DNA from: Methylibium rhizosphaerae
GTDB taxonomy: Bacteria; Pseudomonadota; Gammaproteobacteria; Burkholderiales; Burkholderiaceae_C
Direction: 5' to 3'
DNA length: 64,000 bases
NCBI RefSeq assembly: GCF_006386545.1
Contig: NZ_SWAR01000017.1
Span: 45,128-109,127, forward strand
Below, one piece after another: positions 56,079 through 64,000 of the stretch. Under the pieces are notes generated by a model. The model had not been told where the DNA came from. It ran no database searches and saw only the letters and a list, made by a program, of their open reading frames with translations. The position numbers were made by a program, and so were the translations under genes. Numbering within the stretch: the stretch's first letter is position 1; each line of letters opens with the position of its first letter.

Positions 56079-56306
56079 ATGAACAAGCTGCGCAAACTTG
56101 CAGGCGTGCTGCCTGCCATGGCGTTGTCGGCCGCGCTGGCCGGCTGCGCCAGCATGAGCGAACGTGACAAGGCCACCGCCGCCGGCGCCGCCATCGGCGG
56201 CGTGGCCGGCTCGGTGCTCACCGACGGCAGCGTGGCCGGCACGGTGGGCGGTGCCGCCGTGGGCGGCGTGGTCGGCAACCAGGTGGGCAAGAAGCGGGAA
56301 CGCTGA
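56079..56306 (+). CDS. glycine-zipper lipoprotein
   Basis: 75-residue lipoprotein: signal ending L-A-G-C near residue 22. The remainder is a glycine-zipper region (A-A-G-A-A-I-G-G-V-A-G-S-V, G-G-A-A-V-G-G-V-V-G-N-Q-V-G) ending K-K-R-E-R, similar to OsmB/YMGG-type envelope proteins. ATG 56079 has GGAGA upstream; an earlier start adds residues without meaning. A strong hairpin follows. Confidence 0.82.
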   Translation: MNKLRKLAGVLPAMALSAALAGCASMSERDKATAAGAAIGGVAGSVLTDGSVAGTVGGAAVGGVVGNQVGKKRER

Positions 56307-56330
56307 GCCCCCTTTCCGCCGGACTTTGCG

Positions 56331-56367
56331 ACGGCGCAACGCTTGCTCGTTGCGCCGTTCGCTTTTG
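56331..56367 (+). terminator. stem-loop terminator after glycine-zipper gene
   Basis: ACGGCGCAACG (56331-56341) pairs with CGTTGCGCCGT (56348-56358) around CTTGCT, a perfect 11-bp stem. It is followed by TCGCTTTTGC (four T), a modest T-tract. Confidence 0.7.
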
Positions 56368-56413
56368 CGGCAGACGCGTAACATCCCTGGCTTCTCCGTG
56401 GAGCGAGGAAGCC

Positions 56414-56920
56414 ATGTTGTTCACTGCCACCGCGCCTGGCGCGGCGCTGCTGCGCCGTGCCGCCCTCCTCGTTGCCGGCATGTTGCTGGCGGCCTGCGGC
56501 CATCCGGGCTCGCATCGGCCGGGCCAGCCGGTGGTGCTGAGCGAACCGGAGCGGTTGCAGCTCGAACAACAGGTGGCCGACACCGAACGTGCGTTCGCCA
56601 GGACCATGGCAGACCGCGACCATGCGGCCTTCTCGAGCTTCCTCTCCGAGGAAACGGTGTTCTTCACCGGGCCGAAGCCATTGCGCGGCAAGGCCGCCGT
56701 GGCGGCCGCCTGGAAGCGTTTCTACGCGCCGGCCAAGGCCCCCTTCTCATGGGCACCGGAGGAAGTCCAGGTGCTGGACTCGGGCACGCTGGCCATCAGC
56801 TCCGGGCCTGTCTTCGACCCGCAAGGCAAGAAGGTCGCGAGCTTCACCTCGATCTGGCGACTGGAGGGCCCGGGGGTCTGGCGCATCGTGTTCGACAAGG
56901 GTTGCAACTGCGCGGAGTAA
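56414..56920 (+). CDS. SnoaL/DUF4440-like lipoprotein
   Basis: 168-residue exported protein. Signal with L-L-A-A-C near residue 27, a lipobox. The rest is an NTF2-like fold of the DUF4440 type: E-R-A-F-A-R-T-M-A-D-R-D, F-S-S-F-L-S-E-E-T-V-F-F, W-R-I-V-F-D-K-G. A Cys pair C-N-C is at the end. Function unknown. Confidence 0.8.
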   Translation: MLFTATAPGAALLRRAALLVAGMLLAACGHPGSHRPGQPVVLSEPERLQLEQQVADTERAFARTMADRDHAAFSSFLSEETVFFTGPKPLRGKAAVAAAWKRFYAPAKAPFSWAPEEVQVLDSGTLAISSGPVFDPQGKKVASFTSIWRLEGPGVWRIVFDKGCNCAE

Positions 56921-56953
56921 CCGGTGCCGGGCCGGCGGTAGCACTCTGCAACA

Positions 56954-58858
56954 ATGCGCCGCTCATTCCAGTGCCGCTGCCGTACCGTGAGCCTGCCGTA
57001 TCTCCCACTTGCCCTGGTCCTGCTGCTGTGCGGCGGGGCCTTGCCGCGTGCCCATGCAGCGCCGCACCCGGCCGAAGCCCTGGTCGAAGAGGCGACACGG
57101 GCGCTGCGCAGCCACCCTGACGAGGGACGCCAGCTGGCTGAAAGGGCACTCGCCACACTGGCCCGCCAGCCCGATGCCGACCTCGAGATCCGGGCGCGCC
57201 TGCTGCTGTGCGACCACGCCTCCGAGCGAGACACCGCCCTGGCCCTGCGTCAGATCGAGGCGATCGACGCGGCCCTGCCGCGCGCCTCGCGCCCGGGGCT
57301 GCGCGCCGGCGCACTGGGCTGCCGCGGCGAGATGCTCGAAAGCGCCGGCGACAACACCCAGGCCATGGCGTACTACGAGCAGGCCGTGAGCGTGTCCGAA
57401 GGCGCTCGCGACCTCGAGATGCTGGCGAACTCGCTGTTCCAGCGCGGCTATCTGCGCGGCGTGCTCGGCAGCTACGCGACCGGCCTGGCCGACCTGCAGC
57501 GGGCGCGCGCCGAATACGAAAGGCTCGGGCTGGCTCAGCAGGCGCTCACCACGCTCAACGGCATCGCCATCCTCTACAACCGCATGGGCGACTACGCCCA
57601 GGCGCGCAGCTACTACGAGCAGACGCTGAAAGCCCAGGAGGCATCAGGCGCCCTGCGCGAGGTGGCGGTCACGGTGCACAACCTCGGCCGTGCGCACGAG
57701 AAGCTGGGCGACTGGCCCGCCGCGCGGCAGGCCTTCGAAAAGGCCCTGGCGGCCAGCCGCGAGATCGCGTACCCCCGCGGACAGGCGCATGCCTTGCGCG
57801 GGCTGGCCAGCGTGCGCAATGCCGGGGGCGACGCCGCCGGCGCCCTGGACCTGCTCCAGCAGGCCGAGGCCCTGATCGGCGGCGAAACGCCCGAGGCCAG
57901 GCTCAAGGCCCAGATCCTGCTCGAACGCGGCAAGGCGCTGCAGGGGCTGCGCCGCTACGCCGAAAGCATCCAGGCCCTCGAGGAGGCGCGCGAGGTGTTC
58001 TCCCGCGCCGACTCGCTGGCCGAACTGGCGTCCACGCACGATGAGCTGGCGCAGGCGCATGCCGAAACCGGCGACTGGAAGACCGCCTATGCGCACCAGG
58101 TGGACTTCAAGGTGGCCTCCGACAAGCTGCTGCACCAGCAGCTCGACCAGCGCTTCGCCACGCTGAAGGTGGAGTTCGACACGGCCGCCAAGGAGCGCCA
58201 GAACATCGCGCTGCTGCGCGAGAACCTGGCCAACGAGCAGGCCCTGGAGCAGCAGCGCCGTGCCAACCAGCTGCAGGTGGTGGCCATTTCGCTGGGCAGC
58301 GTGCTGGCTCTGCTGCTGGCCGCCTGGGCGGCGCAGCAGCGGCGCACCAGCCTGCGCATGCGCGCGCTCGCCCTCACCGACGAACTCACCGGCCTCGCCA
58401 ACCGGCGCAACGTGCTGGCGCGGCTGTCGCAGCTGCTGTCGGCGCCGGGCGCGAAACCCTGCGCCGTGCTCATCGGCGACATCGACCACTTCAAGCCGAT
58501 CAACGACCGCTACGGCCACCCGGTGGGCGATGCGATCCTGCGGGAAGTGGCGGCCTCGCTTTCGACAGCGGTGCGGGAGCCGGTGTGCCTGGGCCGCCTG
58601 GGCGGCGAGGAGTTCCTGGTGGTGCTGCCCGACACGGGGCTGGAAGCCGCCACGCAGGTGGCCGAGCGGCTGCGCGAGGGCATCGCCGCCATCGATACCT
58701 CGCGCTGGTTCAGCGACCGCGCCCTGACCATGAGCCTGGGCGTCACCGTGTCCACGCCTGGTGCGGACACGCTCAGCACCATGCTCAAGCGCGCCGACGA
58801 AGGGCTCTACGAGGCCAAGCACGCCGGCCGCAACCGGGTGGTCGCGCGCACGGCCTAG
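56954..58858 (+). CDS. TPR-containing diguanylate cyclase (GGDEF)
   Basis: 634-residue membrane protein making c-di-GMP. A signal-like N-terminus leads to a periplasmic tetratricopeptide-repeat region (about 40-410; repeats such as G-D-Y-A-Q-A-R-S-Y-Y-E-Q-T-L). A coiled coil follows, then a TM helix (about 434-453) and a GGDEF domain (about 470-634) with G-G-E-E-F at 550-554 and a substrate-site D-x-D-x-F near 510. The usual I-site RxxD reads R541-E-P-V544: the Asp is Val, so product inhibition through this site is not expected. There is no EAL domain. Protein-binding input is likely through the TPRs. Confidence 0.92.
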   Translation: MRRSFQCRCRTVSLPYLPLALVLLLCGGALPRAHAAPHPAEALVEEATRALRSHPDEGRQLAERALATLARQPDADLEIRARLLLCDHASERDTALALRQIEAIDAALPRASRPGLRAGALGCRGEMLESAGDNTQAMAYYEQAVSVSEGARDLEMLANSLFQRGYLRGVLGSYATGLADLQRARAEYERLGLAQQALTTLNGIAILYNRMGDYAQARSYYEQTLKAQEASGALREVAVTVHNLGRAHEKLGDWPAARQAFEKALAASREIAYPRGQAHALRGLASVRNAGGDAAGALDLLQQAEALIGGETPEARLKAQILLERGKALQGLRRYAESIQALEEAREVFSRADSLAELASTHDELAQAHAETGDWKTAYAHQVDFKVASDKLLHQQLDQRFATLKVEFDTAAKERQNIALLRENLANEQALEQQRRANQLQVVAISLGSVLALLLAAWAAQQRRTSLRMRALALTDELTGLANRRNVLARLSQLLSAPGAKPCAVLIGDIDHFKPINDRYGHPVGDAILREVAASLSTAVREPVCLGRLGGEEFLVVLPDTGLEAATQVAERLREGIAAIDTSRWFSDRALTMSLGVTVSTPGADTLSTMLKRADEGLYEAKHAGRNRVVARTA

Positions 58859-59166
58859 GCTTCGGGCGGCAGGCGGCGCTGCGCGGCGGAGGGCACCTCG
58901 CGAGCCTGCACATCCACCACGTCGCCCATGTCTGCGCCTGAATGGCGTGCGCCGGCAGTCTGGAACCAGGGCGCCGACCTGCCGCGCGAGCCGGAAGCCA
59001 TGCGCCACCGCACCGACGCCGGCCGCTTGCCGGCCAGCAGGCTGCGCAGCACGAACACCAGCGCCACCACCACACCGGCCACCAGCATGCTGGCGGCGAA
59101 CACCAGCCCCGCCAGCAGCACGACGACACGCAGCAGGAAGGAAAGGACCCGGGACAGGAAGTTCAT
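58855..59166 (-). CDS. small membrane protein
   Basis: 103-residue protein: two close hydrophobic segments (about residues 5-45), then a basic/polar C-terminal tail (R-P-A-S-V-R-W-R-M). Function unknown. The ATG is at 59166; upstream frame extension antisense to the MFS promoter region is unlikely. Convergent with the cyclase by a 4-base overlap. Confidence 0.6.
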   Translation of the reverse strand: MNFLSRVLSFLLRVVVLLAGLVFAASMLVAGVVVALVFVLRSLLAGKRPASVRWRMASGSRGRSAPWFQTAGARHSGADMGDVVDVQAREVPSAAQRRLPPEA

Positions 59167-59296
59167 GGCCGAAAGACGCGAAAGCGCGAGAGGCAGTGAG
59201 ACGAGGCTGCATCCTAGTGCGGGTTTGTTAAGCACGCATAAGGCGAGAGCCCGGCCGGGGGCATCGCTTAAGCTAGCGGGCCCCGCACGCCTGTCC

Positions 59297-60562
59297 ATGC
59301 CGCCGACTCTCCCGCCTCCTCCGCCCGCGAGCCCCTCTCCCGCCAGCGCTTCCCAGCCTTCGTTGTTCACCTTCCGCGCATTCATGCGCTTCTGGTTTGG
59401 TCGCCTCGCCTCGACCATGGGCAACCAGATGCTGATGGTGGCGGTGGGCTGGCAGATGTACGACCTCACCGGCAGCGCCTGGGACCTCGGGCTCGTGGGC
59501 CTGCTGCAGTTCACGCCGGCGCTGGCGCTCACGCTGGTGGCGGGGCACGTGGCCGACCGCTATGACCGGGCCCGCGTGCTGGCGCTTTGCTACACCGCGC
59601 AGGCGGTCATCGGCCTCGTGCTGGCCACCGCCGCACACCAGCAGTGGACCAGCCGCGAGCTGTTGCTGCTGCTGTCGGTGGTGCTCGGCACCACCAAGGC
59701 CTTCCAGATGCCGACGCAGCAGGCGCTGGCCCCGCTGCTGGTGCCTCCCGAGGTGCTGCCGCGCGCGCTGGCATTCAGCTCGGCCGGCATGCAGGCGGCC
59801 ATCATCGGCGGGCCGGCGCTGGGCGGCTTCGTCTACGTGGCCGGAGCCGACGTCGTGTATGCGATGTGTGCCCTGCTCTTCGGCGCCGCCTGCCTGCTGA
59901 TGCTGGGCGTGCGCCATCACCATGCGCTGCTGCCCAAGGCCCCGGTGAGCCTCGACACGCTGCTGGCCGGCGTGCGCTTCATCCGGCAGCGGCCGGTGGT
60001 GCTGGGCGCGATTTCGCTCGACCTGTTCGCCGTGCTGCTGGGCGGCGCCACCGCGCTGCTGCCGATGTTCGCGAAGGACATCCTGCATGTCGGACCCTGG
60101 GGCCTCGGGTTGCTGCGCGGCGCGCCGGCGGCCGGTGCCTTGCTCATGTCGCTGGCGATGACGCGCTGGCCGCTGCAGCGCCGCGTCGGCAAGCTGCTGT
60201 TCGCCGCGGTGGCGGTGTATGGCGTGGCCACGCTCGGCTTCGCCCTGTCGACGCTGTTCTGGCTGTCGTTCGCCGCGCTGTTCGTGTCCGGCGCGGCCGA
60301 CATGGTGAGCGTGGTGATCCGCCAGTCGCTGGTCCAGCTCGACACGCCCAACGAGATGCGTGGCCGCGTCAGCGCGGTCAACTCGATCTTCATCGGCGCG
60401 AGCAACCAGCTGGGTGAATTCGAATCGGGCGCCACGGCAGCGCTGCTGGGACCGGTGGGCTCGGTGCTGCTGGGCGGCTTCGGCACGCTGCTGGTGGCGT
60501 TGGCCTGGATGAAGCTGTTCCCGGATCTCGCCCGCCGCGATCGCCTGAGCGAGGTGCGCTGA
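59297..60562 (+). CDS. MFS transporter (EntS-like)
   Basis: 421-residue transporter with 12 TM segments. The N-terminal Pro-rich stretch (1-20) precedes F-T-F-R-A-F-M-R-F-W-F-G-R-L. Motif A-like G-H-V-A-D-R-Y-D-R near residue 75; P-T-Q-Q-A-L-A-P-L-L near 137; and R-G-R-V-S-A-V-N near 355, as in EntS and related siderophore/drug exporters. Substrate unknown. Confidence 0.85.
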   Translation: MPPTLPPPPPASPSPASASQPSLFTFRAFMRFWFGRLASTMGNQMLMVAVGWQMYDLTGSAWDLGLVGLLQFTPALALTLVAGHVADRYDRARVLALCYTAQAVIGLVLATAAHQQWTSRELLLLLSVVLGTTKAFQMPTQQALAPLLVPPEVLPRALAFSSAGMQAAIIGGPALGGFVYVAGADVVYAMCALLFGAACLLMLGVRHHHALLPKAPVSLDTLLAGVRFIRQRPVVLGAISLDLFAVLLGGATALLPMFAKDILHVGPWGLGLLRGAPAAGALLMSLAMTRWPLQRRVGKLLFAAVAVYGVATLGFALSTLFWLSFAALFVSGAADMVSVVIRQSLVQLDTPNEMRGRVSAVNSIFIGASNQLGEFESGATAALLGPVGSVLLGGFGTLLVALAWMKLFPDLARRDRLSEVR

Positions 60563-60572
60563 AATCCTGCCG

Positions 60573-60591
60573 GCGCCCGCGACGCGGGCGC
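60573..60591 (+). terminator. 8-bp stem-loop between MFS and DUF502 genes
   Basis: GCGCCCGC (60573-60580), triloop GAC, GCGGGCGC (60584-60591), perfect stem right after the MFS stop. It precedes a short T-containing stretch; it may end the MFS transcript or attenuate read-through to DUF502. Confidence 0.4.
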
Positions 60592-60613
60592 GGCATTTGC
60601 TGAGGAGAAGGTG

Positions 60614-61303
60614 GTGAATCGAAACCTGCGCCGCATCGCGCGCATCTTCCTGACCGGCCTGCTGGCCGCGCTGCCGCTGATGGCCACGGTGCTGATCCTG
60701 GTGTGGACCGGGCAGCTGCTGTTCCAGTGGTTCGGCCCCGACAGCCTGATCGGCAAGGGCCTCGTGGCCATCGGCTTCGGGCTCGGCGGCACCCAGGCGC
60801 TGGGCTACCTCATCGGCCTGGGGCTGCTGGCCTCGGCGATCTTCGGGCTGGGCATCCTGGTCGAGTCGGGCCTGGAGCGCGGGCTGGCCACCGCGGTGAA
60901 CGCGGTGGTAAGCCGCATCCCGCTGGTGCGCCACGTGTACGACGTGATCGAGAAGTTCGTCGGCATGGTGTCGCAGCGCGACAAGGACGGCCTCAAGTCG
61001 ATGAGCGCGGTGTGGTGCCACTTCGGCGGGCCGGGCGGTGCGGCGGTGCTGGCGCTGCTGTCGTCACCCGAGCCGGTGCTCGTGGAAGGCAAGCCCTTCC
61101 TCGCGGTGGTGTTGCCCACCACGCCGGTACCGGTCGGCGGCGGGCTCGTTTACGTGCCGCAACACTGGGTCACACCTGCCAGCCTGGGGATGGAGGCGGT
61201 CACCAGCATCTATGTGTCGATGGGGGTCACGTCGCCCCAGCATCTGCCGGCCGCGCCCCACGGCGTGGCCGCAGACGTGAAGGGAGCGACGGCGCCCTCG
61301 TGA
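60614..61303 (+). CDS. DUF502 membrane protein
   Basis: 229-residue inner-membrane protein of DUF502: two TM segments (about 10-35 and 60-85), with the signature P-L-V-R-H-V-Y-D-V-I-E near 105 and P-T-T-P-V-P-V-G-G-G near 172. Function unknown. There is no ATG at the start; GTG 60611 and GTG 60614 are both possible, and AGGAGAAG spacing favours 60614. The downstream gene begins 20 bases after its stop. Confidence 0.8.
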   Translation: MNRNLRRIARIFLTGLLAALPLMATVLILVWTGQLLFQWFGPDSLIGKGLVAIGFGLGGTQALGYLIGLGLLASAIFGLGILVESGLERGLATAVNAVVSRIPLVRHVYDVIEKFVGMVSQRDKDGLKSMSAVWCHFGGPGGAAVLALLSSPEPVLVEGKPFLAVVLPTTPVPVGGGLVYVPQHWVTPASLGMEAVTSIYVSMGVTSPQHLPAAPHGVAADVKGATAPS

Positions 61304-61323
61304 ACGAACTGAAGGAGTACGTC

Positions 61324-61689
61324 ATGCCTGTACCCGATCGAATTGCGCAAGGCCGCACCGTGGTGCTGCCGCCGATGGCCGGCGACGTGAACGCGGTGCG
61401 TTTCGAACCCAATGCCGAGTGGCTGCGCGAGGCGCCGCCCGAGCAGCAGCAGACGGCGATGTGGCGCTGGTTCGCCACCCGCTACGACGACCCCAAGTTC
61501 GCCACGCCGCATGACGACGCCGGCGACTACCTCTACACCGACGGCGGCCCCTATCTCGCCGACCGGGTGCTGCACGAGCAGTTCGACGGCGTCGTGCCCG
61601 AGCCCGTCATCGATGAACTCGTGCACGACATCCAGGACGAGGTCGGCAACGAGTGGGCGCTGAAGACCGTCGACAAGTTCGGCGGTTAG
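61324..61689 (+). CDS. hypothetical protein downstream of DUF502
   Basis: 121-residue acidic soluble protein, unknown. Start ATG 61324 with AAGGAG seven bases upstream; a GTG at 61300 overlapping the DUF502 stop is the alternative. It contains W-x-R-E-A-P-P, a W-R-W-F-A-T-R-Y-D-D-P stretch near 49 and an acidic C-terminal half with D-E-L-V-H-D-I-Q-D-E-V. Its stop overlaps that of the convergent FtsH-like protease by 4 bases. Confidence 0.6.
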   Translation: MPVPDRIAQGRTVVLPPMAGDVNAVRFEPNAEWLREAPPEQQQTAMWRWFATRYDDPKFATPHDDAGDYLYTDGGPYLADRVLHEQFDGVVPEPVIDELVHDIQDEVGNEWALKTVDKFGG

Positions 61690-63608
61690 CGCTCCAGCCC
61701 GGCCATCGCCACCCGCAGCGACGGCTCGTTCGCGGCTTCTTCCTCGGCGTGCAGCGGCAGCCGGTCGCGCAGCAGCGCTCCCGACACGTTCTCGTCGCGC
61801 AGCAGGTCGGCGGTCAGCGCGTCCAGCACGGCGCGGTGGCAGGTCAGCGTTTCGCGGCACAGGGCCTGCGCACGGTCGAGCATCGCGCGGGCCTCGGCCA
61901 GCACCCGCTCCTGGATGTGCGGACCGACCAGTGCCTCGGGCACGCCCTTCAGGCTCAGCAGGCCGAATTCGCTCGAGAAGCCCATCGAGCTCACCATCTC
62001 GATGGCCAGCTCGGACGCGCGCTTGAGGTCGTCCTGAGCACCGGAGGTGGTGTTGCCGAACACCATGAGCTCGGCTTCGCGGCCCGCCAGCAGCATGCCC
62101 AGGCGGCCCTGCAGCTCGGCTTCGCCGTACAGCGGCACCTCGTTGTGGCGCGTCACGAAGGTCACGCCCAGGGCCTGGCCGCGCGGCTCGATGCTGATGC
62201 GCTCGACCACCCCGGCCTTCAGCACGTGGGCCACCAGCGCATGGCCGCTTTCGTGCACCGCGATGCGCTCCCGGTGCGCCGGCGTGATGAGCGCCTTCAT
62301 GTTGGACACCTCGCCGCCGAGCTGGTGGCTTTCGAGCGCACGCTCGATGTGCGACTGCTCCACATGGGCCCCGCCGGCCTCGGCGGCCAGCACCGCGGCG
62401 CGGTTCACGATGTTGGTGATGTCAGCGTGCGACAGGCCGCTGCTGGCGCGGGCCAGCGCGTCGGCGTCGATGGCGGGCGCAGCCTTCACCCGGGCCAGGC
62501 ACAGCGCGAACAGCTCGCGCCGGTCGGGGAGCGTCGGCAGGTGCACGCGGGCCACGAGGTCGAAGCGGCCGGGGCGCTTGAGCGCGTCGTCCACGTTGCC
62601 CACGTGGTTGGTCGCGCCGATGACGACCACGTTCTCCGACGCGGAGAAGCCGTCCATCTCGACCAGCAGCTTGTTGATGATGCGGTTCTCTTCGGACTGG
62701 CCGCCCTGCACCTTGGCGCCGCTCGCACGCTTGCCGATGCCGTCGAACTCGTCGATGAACACGATGCACGGCGCGTGCTTGCGGGCGGTGGCGAACAGCT
62801 CGCGAACCTTCGCGATGCCGGCGCCGTAGAACATGCTCGAGAAATGCGAGCCGTCCACCGCGATGAAGTTGGCGCCGCATTCGCCGGCCAGCGCGCGCGC
62901 CAGCAGCGTCTTGCCGGTGCCGGGCGGGCCTTCGAGCAGCACGCCGCGCGGCGGCTTGGCACCGAGCGCGAGGTACTTGTCCGGGTTGCGCATGAAGGCC
63001 GTGACCTGCTGCAGCGCGGCCTTGGCTTCGGTGGAGCCGATCACGTCGTCGAAGCCGGTGTCGGGCTTTTCGGCCAGCTTGGCCTTGGCCCCGCCGCCCA
63101 TGCCGCCGGTCTGGCGCACGAGGTACACCCCGATCAGCACCGTGGCCGCAAGGGTGAGCAGCGCCATCAGCCGTTCCATCACCGTGCCGATGCTCGCCAT
63201 GAGCTTCTGCCGCGCGGTGCGCGCGTCCACCTTGACCTGCGTGAGCGCGAAGCCCTGCTCGCGGCTCAAGGCCTCGAGCCGGCCGTGCATGCCCTCGCGG
63301 GTGCTCGACAGCAGCTCGGTGCTGAAGCGCTGGCCGTCACGGGTGGTGACCAGCACGTGCTGGCCGTCCACGCCGATGGCAGAGGCCTGCCCCTCACGCA
63401 GCGTGCGCTCGAACTCGGACACGTCGCGCGGCTGGTCGAGCCAGGCGCGCGGCTCGGCTTCGAACTGCCGCGCCAGCGCCGTCTTGCCTTCATGCGCAGG
63501 GAGCGTGCCGCGGTATTCGAATGCCACCGCGGCAGCCAGAACCAGGAGGGAAGCCAGCGAACCGGCCAGGTAGAGGGCCCAGCGGGGCCAGGTGGAGAGG
63601 TACTTCAT
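61686..63608 (-). CDS. FtsH-like membrane AAA+ zinc protease
   Basis: 640-residue membrane protease. TM helices at about 11-31 and 145-165 enclose a periplasmic part. AAA+ domain: Walker A G-P-P-G-T-G-K-T at 227-234, Walker B with D286-E287, R-P-G-R-F-D at 345-350. The pore loop is M-F-Y-G-A-G near 259-264, where housekeeping FtsH has F-V-G-V-G. M41 protease: H-E-S-G-H at 452-456 with the third zinc ligand probably Asp527 in S-G-A-Q-D-D-L. It should unfold and degrade membrane or cytoplasmic proteins, but it diverges from FtsH in pore and arginine regions. It may be an accessory FtsH paralogue. Monocistronic, with its promoter in the unmarked 3' flank. Confidence 0.88.
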   Translation of the reverse strand: MKYLSTWPRWALYLAGSLASLLVLAAAVAFEYRGTLPAHEGKTALARQFEAEPRAWLDQPRDVSEFERTLREGQASAIGVDGQHVLVTTRDGQRFSTELLSSTREGMHGRLEALSREQGFALTQVKVDARTARQKLMASIGTVMERLMALLTLAATVLIGVYLVRQTGGMGGGAKAKLAEKPDTGFDDVIGSTEAKAALQQVTAFMRNPDKYLALGAKPPRGVLLEGPPGTGKTLLARALAGECGANFIAVDGSHFSSMFYGAGIAKVRELFATARKHAPCIVFIDEFDGIGKRASGAKVQGGQSEENRIINKLLVEMDGFSASENVVVIGATNHVGNVDDALKRPGRFDLVARVHLPTLPDRRELFALCLARVKAAPAIDADALARASSGLSHADITNIVNRAAVLAAEAGGAHVEQSHIERALESHQLGGEVSNMKALITPAHRERIAVHESGHALVAHVLKAGVVERISIEPRGQALGVTFVTRHNEVPLYGEAELQGRLGMLLAGREAELMVFGNTTSGAQDDLKRASELAIEMVSSMGFSSEFGLLSLKGVPEALVGPHIQERVLAEARAMLDRAQALCRETLTCHRAVLDALTADLLRDENVSGALLRDRLPLHAEEEAANEPSLRVAMAGLER

Positions 63609-64000
63609 CGCGGTCCAATGTAGAGACCGCTGATGAGACTACAAGTGCGCCCCGTGTAAGGGCTCCAAGAAAGGTGCAAACGCCACGCTGTTTACACCTG
63701 CTCTCGCACCAGCGTTACAGAGGTGACGCGGCGCGTCACTCCTCGCGGGCCCCGGGCCGCCGCGCCGGGCCGCCCCAAGCAAGGCCCGCTCCCCTCGGGG
63801 GAGTGGCCGGCGTACTCGCCGGCCGAGGGGCAGACATCCCACGGGCCGCCGCGCCGGGCCGCCCCAAGCAAGGCCCGCTCCCCTTCTATGAGACCCGCTT
63901 TGTCAAGCGCGTCGTTCATGGGGGTTTGTTGGAGGATGTCGTTGGGGTTTGCCTTCCCGCTGGCCGGAAGGGGCGCAGGGGATGGGTGGTGGGGTGGATC
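63609..64000. other. gene-free right flank with repeats
   Basis: No convincing gene. It holds the 43-bp direct repeats described separately and a short open frame on the minus strand (63692-63919) that begins with a few non-repetitive codons and then reads through the repeats. The last 80 bases are G-rich and contain CCTTCC/GGAAGG (63951-63970) as a short inverted repeat. Confidence 0.6.
63753..63884. repeat. two 43-bp direct repeats flanking a hairpin (REP-like intergenic element)
   Basis: An identical 43-base unit (starting CGGGCCGCCGCGCCGGGCCG and ending with CCCGCTCCCCT) is at 63753-63795 and 63842-63884. Between them GGCCGGCG (63805-63812) pairs with CGCCGGCC (63817-63824), flanked by CCCCTC (63791-63796) and GAGGGG (63825-63830), forming a larger stem. 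Elements of this sort are dispersed in related Burkholderiales genomes as I recall; origin or function in this genome is unknown. Confidence 0.75.

Noticed and set aside
63692..63919. 75-codon open frame on the minus strand
   Set aside because: Starts with a few plausible residues, but the rest reads through the GC-rich direct repeats; no ribosome-binding site is convincing.

Overview
The window is high-GC, densely packed bacterial DNA. The gene content and idioms point to a betaproteobacterium of the order Burkholderiales, probably near the Leptothrix/Rubrivivax/Methylibium/Rhizobacter group. The supporting signs are a PEP-CTERM protein with HAF repeats, a TrpRS with a C-terminal extension, many DUF families common in that order (DUF1415, DUF3016, DUF502, DUF808), and a GC-rich intergenic repeat at the right edge. 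I see no plasmid, phage, insertion-sequence, CRISPR, tRNA or rRNA signature. It reads as an ordinary chromosomal segment of about 66 genes. The placement is inferred from protein character, not from a database match.

Layout, left part. 1-2.9 kb: a three-gene overlapping operon of a DUF2306 membrane protein, a LytS-type histidine kinase and a LytTR response regulator. 3.2-4.4 kb: a LamB-type carbohydrate porin followed by terminators. 4.7-5.1 kb: a PXPV-repeat secreted protein. 5.3-7.3 kb: glnS with an unusual internal insertion. 7.3-14.5 kb: alpha/beta hydrolase with a YCII-PhnB fusion, an SmvA-type efflux pump, a metallophosphoesterase, a nucleotidyltransferase-fold protein, an M16 peptidase and a DUF3016 protein. 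14.6-16.3 kb: a secreted chitinase with two chitin-binding modules, preceded by a cluster of TACCA/TGGTA half-sites; one 9-mer in it also occurs upstream of the porin. 16.4-23.6 kb: a PEP-CTERM/HAF protein, a periplasmic FKBP, an ogt-araC-VOC cluster, a hydrolase with an extra C-terminal domain, and DUF808.

Layout, middle. 23.7-25.3 kb: an overlapping trio of DUF938 methyltransferase, 2Fe-2S ferredoxin and cold-shock/DUF1294 fusion. 25.3-31.6 kb: threonine dehydratase-like enzyme, DUF1415, LysE exporter, MocR regulator, and two convergent HGSNAT-like membrane acyltransferases, one of which starts at a TTG coupled to a short leader that looks like a gene remnant. 31.7-34.7 kb: a Fur-box-preceded TonB-dependent receptor and a DUF4198 periplasmic protein, likely metal uptake. 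34.7-41.2 kb: an unknown protein, an ABC exporter, and an overlapping molybdenum-hydroxylase operon (iron-sulfur subunit, Tat-exported large subunit, AraC regulator).

Layout, right part. 41.3-42.7 kb: trpS. 42.5-49.2 kb: an unusual respiratory locus with a subunit I/III-fused haem-copper oxidase, a subunit II carrying cytochrome c, a lipoprotein cytochrome c, and, divergently, a dihaem cytochrome c and a sorbosone/aldose dehydrogenase-like lipoprotein. Together these could carry electrons from a periplasmic sugar dehydrogenase to oxygen. 49.2-56.9 kb: small housekeeping and enzyme genes (S4 protein, Tim44-like, cupin, phosphatase, intradiol dioxygenase, methyltransferase, pseudouridine synthase, flavin reductase, SDR, lipoproteins). 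57-63.6 kb: a TPR-GGDEF cyclase, MFS transporter, DUF502 protein, a small unknown protein and a divergent membrane FtsH-like protease. The last 0.4 kb holds a 43-bp direct repeat with hairpins.
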